From positions 59,394,889 through 59,458,888 of the forward strand of contig CM049315.1 in the NCBI GenBank assembly GCA_026874595.1: 64,000 nt of DNA. Direction: 5' to 3'. The notes below the pieces were generated by a model, which was not told the DNA's origin, did not search any database, and worked only from the letters and a program-made list of their open reading frames with translations. Below, one piece after another: positions 26,101 to 38,100 of this stretch; position 1 is the stretch's first letter, and the number at the start of each line of letters is the position of its first letter. The DNA comes from Sipunculus nudus. Its lineage: Eukaryota; Annelida; Sipuncula; Golfingiida; Sipunculidae. The translations under genes and the position numbers were made by a program.

Positions 26101-29100
26101 CTGAGCTGTTTCTTACTGTCTTCTGATTGCTCACAGATCAGGGGTTTTAAGCACTGGTTGCTGAACTTAAAGAGGCTCTCCGCTAGTGATCTTCTGACCT
26201 TGAGTATGACTCGCGCTGGCTAATCTTCTCTCGCTGGGCCCACGAGCGTCGTATAGATCTGCTTGATCCACCAGTCCACTTGCTGCTGGATGTCATGCTC
26301 CATTTATTGCAGGATAAACATTTTTCCTTTCCCTCTATTCAGGGATATAGGGAGGCTCTCCTCTCAGTGCTTGGCACCCTCCATCATTATTCTGTTCTTT
26401 GTCACCCCGTTGTTAATGATTTTCTCCGGGGGGTTGGCGCTTGTACGTCTCGCCTGCAGTACGTTACTCCTTCCTGGCGACTTGACGTAGTCCTCTGTCA
26501 CCTCCATAATGCTCCTTATGAGCCGCTCAGCTCTACGCATCTGCTACATGTTTCGCAGAAGACGGCTTTTCTGCTTGTGCTGGCCGTAGAGAGCTGAGCT
26601 CCATGCTCTTATGGCTGATCCTAAATTTACTCAAATTACGGCTAATGGGTCTTCCGCTGACTTACATTTCCCTTCAGACGTTTATTGTAAGTCTCAGTCA
26701 TACGATGAACCTATTGTTTCGTGGCACATTCCTGCTTTGCCTAACAGCCAGTATTGTTTTGGCGCCATGAACTGCCCCGTCCGTGCCTTAAGGTATAATC
26801 TTAACGCTACAAAAACTCTCTGGAGGGGCTGTAAGAAAACGAATTCCACAAATTTGGTGCAGCCAATAAAGAAATCAGTCCCATTACTATTAGTAACTGG
26901 ATCAAAGCTGCTATTTTCACAGCCCATGAGTCCTGCGTCTTGCTGACCTCACTGCCTTACATGTCACGGCTCATGAGGTTGGAACCGTTGCCTCCTCCTT
27001 TGCTCATCTGTCTGGCATGTCTCCTGCTGACCTGGTCAAGAAGGGTATCTGGAGGACTCCTTCTACGTTCACCCAATTTTAGCTCATAGACATCCGCCTG
27101 CAGGACACAATGGTCAATGTCAGCAGCACCATGTTCGACAACGTCTACTTAGGTTCCGCCGACTACCTCACTGCCGATGTCGTCGTCTGCTGTGGTTTCA
27201 TCTCCCTGCTGATCGTCTTTCTCTTCATCCTTGTCGTTCCAGGTCAGTATCTTCCTTCCTATGGTTTATCTGTTTCTGCTCATTAATGCAGAAAACTCTC
27301 ACATTGATGTTTACGCAATAAAACCCCCCATTCCCCTCCCCGTGAATGGTGGTTTTGTTAGTAAATGGATGTGAGCTTTTCTGTATTACATACATCTCTC
27401 CCTCCCCAGATACTTCCTGCTTTGCCCTCAAATAAGTGTCTATATCAAAACAAGGCATGACCTAGATACCGAGAATGAGGCGGAAGTGGGCGATGATAGG
27501 CCTACTAAGGGAAATTTTGTAAGCGGGGCTTCTAGCGTGTGAATGCTAACAGAATATTCCCATTAATAAAGAAAAGCTCACAAAACCACCATTCATGGGG
27601 AGGGGAATGGGGGGATTTAAGAAGATATAAATACTTTGTAGCATTTCATTCATATCTCTTAAAGTTGGCCGGCCCTAGGTGTGAATAACACTGTTAAACT
27701 TAGTTTTAAATCAGGAATAAAAGTCAAACCTTGTAGGTTTATTTTTTACTCATATGGCCATTAATTTAACTTTTGAAAACTTAATTACCTTCACACATTA
27801 TTTGTTTATGAAATGTAACTTTTATATAACACTTGCTGTAGGCCCATTTTTCCCTTGGTGCATCACTAAATGGTTTCAGGCCAAAGGTTTCATTTATTAC
27901 ACAGTGCATATGCTTTGGCTCATGTCCATAATTCTATAATTTACGGAGTTTTCATTTTAGCCGGGCCATTTTCTCAAATGGCAGGAAAACTCAGACTAAA
28001 TTACTCTTCCCAAACATTTTTTTGCCATTTTGTCAAAACAGTTTTCTAGTTGATTACAACATCTTCTAACATAGTATCAGGAATAAAGCTGTCCAATTTT
28101 GCACATGTGTTCCAACACAAGTAATCTAAAAAGTGTTTTTTTTTCTTTTCTGTTTGCTAAATCTTATCTTATAAAGCATTCACAGGTCATTTTAAACAAA
28201 GAATAATTAAAATTGAAATTTAAGAAGAAGGAATGATGATAAATTTACATTTTAAAAAAATTCTTGGTGATATTTGCGAGTATTTTAAGGTGATGTAATT
28301 GTTAAATACATGCAGTGATGAGATATATCACATTTTTTGAAAAAAATATGAATATATCATCGGGGCTTAAACTTATTTTGATGTTTATTCTCAAGCTAAT
28401 TTGAACTAAGAGTTTGACAACACTGAAACCTTATGGCATGTGTCATGTTCACCAGTATATTGTAGTATATCACATCTTGCACAGGATGCCAGATAATAAA
28501 TAAACATATTAACATTGTACATTTGATTGTTTCAGGAAATATCTGAACACGTTGGGATTGATGTGAAAATAAGGTAATTTTTCCTTATCTTATGTGGATA
28601 TCTTTGGTTCTTGAATGATATAATATCTAGTCTATCTTTTTTAATGTTTCATTTGGTTAGACATGAGGGTACAGTCGAAATATGATATTTCCATTTAAGT
28701 GTGGATGTCTGGGAAGAGGACAACTATGGACAGAGTCTTACCTCCAGCAAAACATATGGGTCCATGTGAAAGGGAACATATTTTCCTGATCCCTGGGCTA
28801 GGATTTAAACCATGATCATTGATATGGTTAGCACAGGCACTATAAATGTTGACCATTGGACCACACATAAATAAGGGACCAGGAGAGGCTGTCCCTTGGA
28901 AAAAATTGATTTTGATTCTCCTGCCTCTTTTGACACCGTGCTAATTTAATCAGTGATGAATTAGTCAAAATGTTGTACACTTTACATATTCTCTGATATA
29001 TTGACAGCCCATCTTCCATGTTAGAGCTGGTTAAAATAGAAGGAGAACATCGTGCTGAGGCAGAGATCAGTATCACCCACATAGACCATGTCCCACATAC

Positions 29101-32100
29101 TATGGCATTTAAGGTAAGTGGCCATGAGAACATTGTCAGCTTCAGTAAAGGTTATAACTGCCGAGGCAGAGATCGGTATCACCCACAGAAACCATGTCCA
29201 ACATACTATAGCATTTAAGGTAAGTGGCCATGAGAACATTGTCAGCTTCAGTAAAGGTTATAACTGCCGAGGCAGGGATCAGTATCACTCACATAGACCA
29301 TGTCCCACATACTATAGCATTTAAGGTAAGTGGCCATGAGAACATTGTCAGCTTCAGTAAAGGTTATAACTGCCGAGGCAGGGATCAGTATCACCCACAG
29401 AAACCATGTCCAACATACTATGGCATTTAAGGTAAGTGGCCATGAGAACATTGTCAGCTTCAGTAAAGGTTATAACTGCCGAGCAGAGATCAGTATCACC
29501 CACAGAAACCATGTCCAACATACTATAGCATTTAAGGTAAGTGGCCATGAGAACATTGTCAGCTTCAGTAAAGGTTATAACTGCCGAGGAAGGGATCAGT
29601 ATCACTCACATAGACCATGTCCCACATACTATAGCATTTAAGGTAAGTGGCCATGAGAACATTGTCAGCTTCAGTAAAGGTTATAACTGCCGAGCAGAGA
29701 TCAGTATCACCCACAGAAACCATGTCCAACATACTATAGCATTTAAGGTAAGGTGGCCATGAGAACATTGTCAGCTTCAGTAAAGGTTATAACTGCCGAG
29801 GCAGGGATCAGTATCACTCACATAGACCATGTCCCACATACTATAGCATTTAAGGTAAGTGGCCACGAGAACAATCAGGTTCAGTAAAGGTTATAACTCC
29901 TGAGGCAGAGATCAGTATCACACACAGGAACCATGCCCAGCATACTATGGCATTAAAGGTAAGTGGCCATGAGAACATTGTTTGCTTCAGTACAGGATAT
30001 GACTGCTGAGGCAGAGATCAGTATCACTCACAGAAACCATGTCCAACATACTATGGCAATAAAGGTAGGTGGCCATGAGAACATTGTAAGCTTCAGTAAA
30101 GGTCATAACTGCAGATGTATAGATCAGTATCACTCACAGAATCCAGGTCCAACATACTATAGCATTTAAGGTAAGTGGCCATGAGAACATTGTCAGCTTC
30201 AGTAAAGGTAACTCCTGCTGGGGCAGTATCACCTACAGAAGCCATGTCCAAAATACCCACAAGATGTTAAGCATTTAAAAAAATATGAAATTTGAACATT
30301 CAAAAGTCAAGCTTTGAATAGGATGTTACTTATCATCAGTAATCTTTTAAAGTTGAATCGTTATTACAGTCAACCAGTATTCTTATATTTATATCAGTGC
30401 CTACATCATGAAACACACCCACACATCTTTCTGGTAACAACTTGGTAGGGTCTGACCAGATGGTTTTTACTCATAACCACCTTTATGATTTTATCTTGTT
30501 TAGGTTAAGACAACACTACCGATGTCCTGTATAGTGAGACCAAACCAGGGTTTATTGCGGCCAGGGGAGTCCATCAGCGTCAAAGTCTTCATCGATATAA
30601 AGGGTGAGTGTTTAAGGATTATTTTGTTTCCAAGCAAGGTTTGATTGTTCGTGTCTGAATTTCTTATTACCCTGTTTGATGACAGGTAATTTGTCATCTT
30701 TACATTATTCATAATGTAAAAAAAAATATCTTGAAATCTGAAAATATGTAATACTTGCCACAAATGCACCAGCTAATACACTGTCTACTATACAGCAGTA
30801 GTGAACGGACAGTAATTAACAGGCAGTAATAAACATGCATGGAGCTGCCTCATGTGAACACTTAGATTTACCAGCAGTCTGCAGTTTCAAACACAAAAGC
30901 TTGTATGGTATTTATGGTCCATAAAGACTGATGGGCATGCCGTGCTACCCACATTGGTTATTTGCAGACCTGGGGTCAGTTTTTTCTGAATTGAATTTGA
31001 TTTGGAGTTCAAGGAAAAATTGTATGAATTTGAATTAATTTGAAATTATATTGAGATGTAACTAATCAGAATTGAATTGGTATTGAAGTTTTGAATCAGA
31101 TGAGTAGAACTGAATACTTATGTTCAAGTTCTCATATTTACAAAGGTACTACTAATAGCTAGCTTAACAAAGTATGTGTACATCAGTAAAATTCCGTTCC
31201 AGTTTCAGACTACGTGACAGGGCAGTTGCAGATGCTTCCTCTATTTATAACCTGGTGTAAACCAGGCCAGGTGACTACTGCACCTAGAGGCCCTAGATGT
31301 GTATTGCTTGGTCATAACACCAAGGTACTTCTGCAAGGCATATCCTATTGTGAGTGGAACACAGCAATTGGATATGGCTTTCCCATTAAGCCTGCAGAGC
31401 ACTCACTCTGGATAGGGGTCAACTGTGAAAAATCTGACTTGATCCGCTGAGATTTGAACTCATGACCACCAGGCTTTGAGTCTTGTGCTAAACCCATGAC
31501 CACTGAATCTAGTTTGTCCTTGAGTTGTTTAGTTTGGAGACCAGTCAGGCAAATTCTGGCTAAAATGAAGCCCTCATTCATCTGAAGTAGGTGTCTTAAG
31601 GAGCATGCATGGTGAGCAGTTGTAGAGCTGCTTACTTACTTGCTAAAACTATGCATACCACCACATGCATCAGTGAAATGAACAGCATTCAAAATAAAAC
31701 ATTTTGAATTGTGAACATAATTTGAATTGGATAAAAATGGATTTAATCAGATTTTATCAATTTTTCCTAACAAATCGAAATGTATTGGAATCTTTGTAAA
31801 CAAATTCTTGAATGGATTTGGTAAAATCTTAATTGACCCGAGGTCAGATAATTTACTAATCTGTCTGTGATACCTGATCCCTTCACAAACAAGTAAGGCT
31901 TTAAAATCAGCCAGTTTTTCTAACACAAGTTTTCCTCACCAGATGTCAGTAGGTGTAAGATGATGATACAGTGGGCTGCGGTGCCTGCTGGTATAGATGA
32001 TGTCAAGACCTTCTGGAAACACATTGACACCCGAGATGTCAAGCAACTAGTGTGAGTATATACATACAATTAATTATAAACTATCTAGAAAATAATGGGG

Positions 32101-35100
32101 TTATTACCGTAAAATTATGACCACCAATGGGATATTGATAAAGTGGTTGAGTTCCAGATGGTTTGACTAGCTAGGATCTAATAGCAGCCCATTTGACTGT
32201 ATACTGATTATCTTTATTTCCTCTGTGTAACTAAGAGTACAATCAAAATCAATGTAAAAAATACAATAATGTAAAAAAAAAATAAAATACAATATATACA
32301 AAATACAATAATAAAAATACAATAAGTGATACAAATAGTCATATATAGTATTGTGAATTATAAATATTGCATATAAGTAAGTTGAAGAGTTTATGTGACA
32401 TTATATATATACTATAACTAAATTTGTCATCTGATGGCTATAGAGCATCTATTGCATTTTATAAACATTCAAGAGAAACACGATCTGTACAAAAAAGTGG
32501 CTTGTTCAGATCAAGTTGTTTTGACTAGCAAGAATCTAACAACAGCCCATATGGTGCTCTGTGACCAACATGGTCGCTGTCATTGAGGAAAAAAGATGGG
32601 TTGGCTATTCTGAGGTTTGAATATATGCAGGAGCAGATCCAGGATCTTGGAAAGGGGAGGGTCGGGCCCAGGAAGACTGAAAGAAAACCCAAGAAAAAAA
32701 GGTCCTCTGGTCTGGGAAAGAGGGGGTCAGGGTCACAAAATTTTGGTTTGAAACCCTACAAGCGTTGTTTCGGCTCCAAAGGGGAGGGTGCTTGACCCCT
32801 CTCCCCCCCCCCCCCTCTGGATCCGCCACTGATATGATATGAAGAGCACAAGTAATCGGAGCCTTGCTGACAAAGTGGGTCATTATTTTGAGGTTGTCAT
32901 TAGGCGAGGTTTTACTGTATATTGATTATCCTATTTTATACATGCATTATATTGTTTATTTTATAACAGCATGAAGTGTAAGATGAAGGGAGAGGAACAA
33001 GACAAGACACCATCCTGTAGACTGTTTCAGATGCATGATGGATTCCCAAAACAGGTCAGTGTATTGGTTAGCTCAGCCGACTTCAAGTCATACTAAGTTC
33101 AGTCTGTCTTAATCCTTTGCAGTTTTCAGTCTAGCCACTCCATCTTGTAGTGTCAAAAGTTGCATCTGGTGATTTACAATGAATTTCAATAAGTGCTACT
33201 CTGATTTTCTGAGAACTTTACTCAATTATAAATGTTAAATAAATGTAGCAGCTTTGTGAGACTTGAGGTCATCATTGTTTCTGTCATTGTACCCATTTTC
33301 CAGTATTAATGTACTGGCAATCCATGTTATCACCTGTATACAGAGGCCCTGACAGATGTAATATGATATGTCATTCAGGGGTCACATCAGTGCCCTTGGG
33401 GAGACAGCTATGATTAAATACAGTGGGGTCTTGTCAGCCAGGTGACTTAGTTTAATCAGTGAGGAAATGCCCCAGAATGAAATCAACAAGCATCACAATT
33501 CATGTGACATCACTAAACATTGACTCATCGCCCAAGAATGAAATCGATTAGGGATCACATGGTTTGTGATGTCACTGTGCCATGTTTTGCACTGCCCCGG
33601 AATGAAACTGACAACAGAGTAGGAATCTGAATGTGTAATGGTGCTGGGGTGTGTGCCTTCGAACTGTTTTGCTCAAGTACTTTGTGAAAATAGAGTGACT
33701 ATACACAAGTGGTTGTGTTGATAACATGCCTGGCTGCTTAATGAAAATATTATAAACTGGCTTGTTAGGTATTGCCTTTGTATTGGCCTTCAGGCAGCTA
33801 TGTCTTCCCTGGTCCTGCAGCTGATAGGCAACCCTCAGGTTGAATAATAACATATAACTGTATCATCATTTAAGCAAAGCAAATATATGACTTTTATTGA
33901 ATCAGGAATATGAGAATCAGCTTCATCTGCTCAGATGACTTATCTCTGTGATGATATTAACTATAAGTCATCTGAGCTATAGTCGTGGTTCATTGTCCTT
34001 CGTCTGTCCGTCCATCTGTCCATAGATGTGGCACGTTTTGAAACCGTAAGACCTAGGAATCCAAAATTTGGCATAATGTTAGATGTCCCAAAGATCTCCT
34101 ACCAAGACGAAAACTGCGTCTTTGCGACTTCGTTCCTTTGAGAAATTAAGGAAAAACCTCAATTTTTTATTAAAAACCTATTTTTACACTTCAGGGCTGC
34201 CTAATATCAAAACGACTCATCTGTTTTTCCTCATATTTACCATAAATATTCCTCTATATAGTTCCTATGTACATGCTGGAAATTAGGTCTGTATTATATA
34301 ATTTAAAAAAGTTATGGGCCCAAACATAATGCATTTTGTAAATAATAAGAAAAGAAATTTGATCACTTAACACAAAACTTGTTAAAGCTAAGCACTTTTT
34401 TCCAGTAATATAACATTTATTAATCAAAATGAAATTGTATACCAAAAATTAGATCAAAATCTTTTTAAAATTTTTTAAATATTAGCAAAAATAAAAAATT
34501 GGTACCTTAAATTTTGCCCAACTTTGACCATGGCATGTTTTTTTCCTGTAACTGCTGTGGATTTAATTTTCAACACATGTTTTTGTTAGCATTTCAACTG
34601 TTAACAATAAAAATTTGAAACCAGTTGATAAAGAACTGTAGATTTTATTGAAGTTTTCAAGCACCATGTCACATATTGTTTACATCAAGCTAGTGTTATG
34701 CAGTTTGCTAGAGCTCAGATCCCCAGCTTCAGCTCTAAGTTCCTTAAATTTTGCATACAGTTAGATGTCTCCAAAATCCCCTACCAAGCCTAGAATTTGG
34801 TCACTAGGACTTAATTCCTTTGAGATATAAATGAAAAACTTCATTTTTACATTAAAAACCCATTGTTACACTTTAAGACTTCCTTATATCAAAACCACTG
34901 ATCTGACTTTGATCATATGAAATATACATATTTTTCCATACATTTGCTATTCACCTGCCAGAAATGATGTCAGTATTGCCTAATTGTTTAAGTTATGGGC
35001 CCAAACATAATTCACTTTTTAAAAAATCAAGAAATATATTTACTCCCTTAACAAGAGGATTGCTGAAGCTAGAGATTTTTTGTCAGGGATGTAACGTTAT

Positions 35101-38100
35101 TTAATCAAGATTCAATTGAATACCCAGAATTAGTTCTGAATTTTTCAAATTTTATAAGTTATTAGTATAAATATAAAATTAGTTACTTAAATTTTGCCCA
35201 ACTTTGACCATGGCACGTTTGTTTCCTGAGAGCACTGTTGATATTATTTTCATATCATGCACACATAAGGATTTAAGCTTTGTAGTTTAGAAAGCTGAAT
35301 GAAATTTGCCAAAAATTGTAGCTTTAATCAATGTTTTTATTAGACCATGTCAGACCCAGGCTCTACCCAGCCCCTCTTCAGTCACCTGTATGTTGACCTT
35401 GTTGAGCTTTTAGCAAATTATGCATGCTTGAAGCGAGGCATACACTGGGGCAGCCAGGCAGCTAACCCAGCCACAGTTGATCCAGGTGTCCAACCCAACT
35501 CATCTAGTAGTTGTTTTGAAAAACAACATAACAATAAACAATAAATTTATAAATTTTTATTGGTTTTTAATAACTAATTAAAGAAAAATTAATAGAAAAG
35601 TAATTTGTAAGTTGATGAGTAACAGGAAACTAACTTGCAGTTACTGATGATGTAAGAATCTTGTATAGATGGATAGAATGTCAGTGTCAACGTTATTCCA
35701 AATAACACCATGCAGTCACCTATTGTATTTTTCAGTTCAATTTTAATGATAAAAAAAATAAATCATATTATTCATTACTAATCATTAGAGATCATATGAA
35801 GGAAATTAATGATAGACAAAGATGCAGTGGATAATATTAATCCAGATTCCTACTGTGTCTTGTGTGTAGATAGATGTGAAAGTAGTCCAAAGTGAATGTA
35901 TCACATTTATTTTTTTTAATATAAATAAAAGGCATAAAACCAGGTACTTATGATCATTATTTAAATTTTAAGAATTTTGTATATTCTGGATGCATTCATG
36001 AATATATTCTATAATATTATTTTATAAACCATTTCAGTTATATTTTATTTAAAAAATCATAAGATTTTCTTATTATTTTTTTTTAATAAAAATTATATCG
36101 GCACAATATTTGTTATTAAATTTTAATAAATAGTTAAACTCTTTTATTATTTGTGCTGCTTATAAGTTATATGGCCAAGTCGAAATGTGTGTGACATTAG
36201 CACTCCATTCGTTAATAAAATAAATGAAATCAATCCTCTTCCCTGTCTGCAAAGATACTATAAAAAATCATACATAAGCTAAATACCAACAACTCATAAT
36301 ACACCTTATATTTATTACCACACAAAACCAGCATGTGCCTCATTCCCAGATCATATTTTTTATTATATATAACAGCTGAGCGCCATGACCCATTGGTCCC
36401 TTGTTTTTATTATTCATCTCAGTGAGAATGCATGCTGTTGATAAATTAAATGTGGTGTTCATCAGTTTATAATTGGATTATTCAATGCCAAATAATCTTT
36501 ATTCTGATAAGATGTTACGTCTGATGTCAGCCCTCATCCTTGTCATTCTGTTCTGTCAGCATGTTTGTTCTTCTTTATGACAGCATAAAATGTGAGTGTA
36601 TGTTCTGTGTAGGCCTGCTGCCTGATGGAAGTTTGGCGTAACGAGACCCTGTTGTCACAGGTGTGGATTCCTGCAGGAAAGTACCAAGTTATCCCATCAG
36701 GGGGAGCCATAATGCACTTGCATAAACCTTGTGTAAGTTTGAAATGTGATACCATCTCAACATAAAATATACATTTTTTTTTGGCTGAAACATAATAAAA
36801 TATTTTGCATTAATTAACACCCTTGCTGCATTTACCTATATATCAGCTGATATAAGGATGATTTATTTATTAATGAGCAATGTCCATATGACTGTAGTTG
36901 TCATGTGGATCAGTGATGTTTTAATATAACAGGAATATACTGAACACAAAACAATTTCATTTTGGAATAGGATGTAGCCTAGCGGTTAGAGCATTGGTCT
37001 CCCAAGCTGGAGGATCCCGGTCTGAATCCCTCCAGCACCCCAGATGCAAAACAGTGAAAACTTGAGAATGTTAATGATAGTTTATGAATTATAATTTATT
37101 CCAAGCTCCAGTCTTGAAGTCCTGAAGGCAGAATAATTATAATTATAATAACAGATATTATTTATAGCCTTATTGAATAATGTCAAAATCTGGTGCAATC
37201 TTTAAAGAGATTTATTTTCATAAAGTCTGCAAACTAAATTATTATTGACAAAGTATATTCTCAGTGCATTTATGCTTTCCTGTGGAACTACTTATGGTCA
37301 TTTTTTTGTTTTTTTCAGACTGATACAGTATACATGAATACCCTCGGCAGGGTGAACCGCCGGGCCCTCTTTCCAGGTAACATCATGTACTCAAGAAATA
37401 TTAATTTGTTATTATATCAATACTTATGAAATGACATTTTCAACTTTATGTATGTGTTCTATGGTATTGATAAAAACCACAAATTATGAATTATGTAATA
37501 AATAGAATTAAGTAATTATCTCATAGATAACCAAGAAAAGCAGCTTAATATCAAACTAAAAATGTATACAGAAAACTTAAATTTCAATCTAGAGTTCAAG
37601 TTTAATACTACTTCCCTATGCATCATACAGCATTATGCTGTAAATAAAAATACTTGTCATAAATCAAATTCTTTAAAGATTACACTCAGTGGAACTATAG
37701 AGTGTACACCACTATTTAATAAAACAAAATTAAAATAAATAATTAAGGAAAAGTATGCCAAACTGAAAGGGAAATCAGTATACCAAGGTAGTAACCAAAC
37801 AAGTTGAAACATTACATATGCTCAATTTTGTCATGCTAAGTGGTGTAATAGGAGTATTTTTCTGATTTGGAAAATGAGCTTCATATCTTTTATCTCTCAT
37901 GGTAATGTTTCTATTTACTAAATGGAAAATTTGTAACTTGAAAATCTGTCCAAATTGAAGTTGCACTTCAAGGCTACACTGCTGTAGGGTAATCAGGATA
38001 ATGATCATGTAAAATTCACCTGTGAAGGCACCTGTCCATCTATCTCGCACTGTGTAGGAATATGTGACAAAAGCCAGGGCCACAAACAGTTGAGAAAAAA

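Larger units (their letters stand above)
17424..27614 (+). mobile_element. DIRS-type tyrosine-recombinase retrotransposon, internally deleted, host to a Gypsy insertion
   Basis: Without the Gypsy insert it is about 3.4 kb. Evidence: inverted termini (17424-17597 and 27431-27614); an internal complementary region at 27279-27388 joining complements of both outer ends; RNase H and tyrosine recombinase remnants in DIRS order; and no target-site duplication in the split X repeat. Reverse transcriptase motifs are missing, so an internal deletion removed them. Intact DIRS elements are usually longer. Orientation is plus, the same as the host gene. Confidence 0.9.

Noticed and set aside
29054-30270. 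CRISPR-like array
   Set aside because: Units are contiguous tandem repeats containing exon sequence, with no spacers, in animal DNA.
36968-37045. Functional tRNA gene
   Set aside because: The B box has an extra base and the stems do not pair well; more likely a SINE head or pseudogene.
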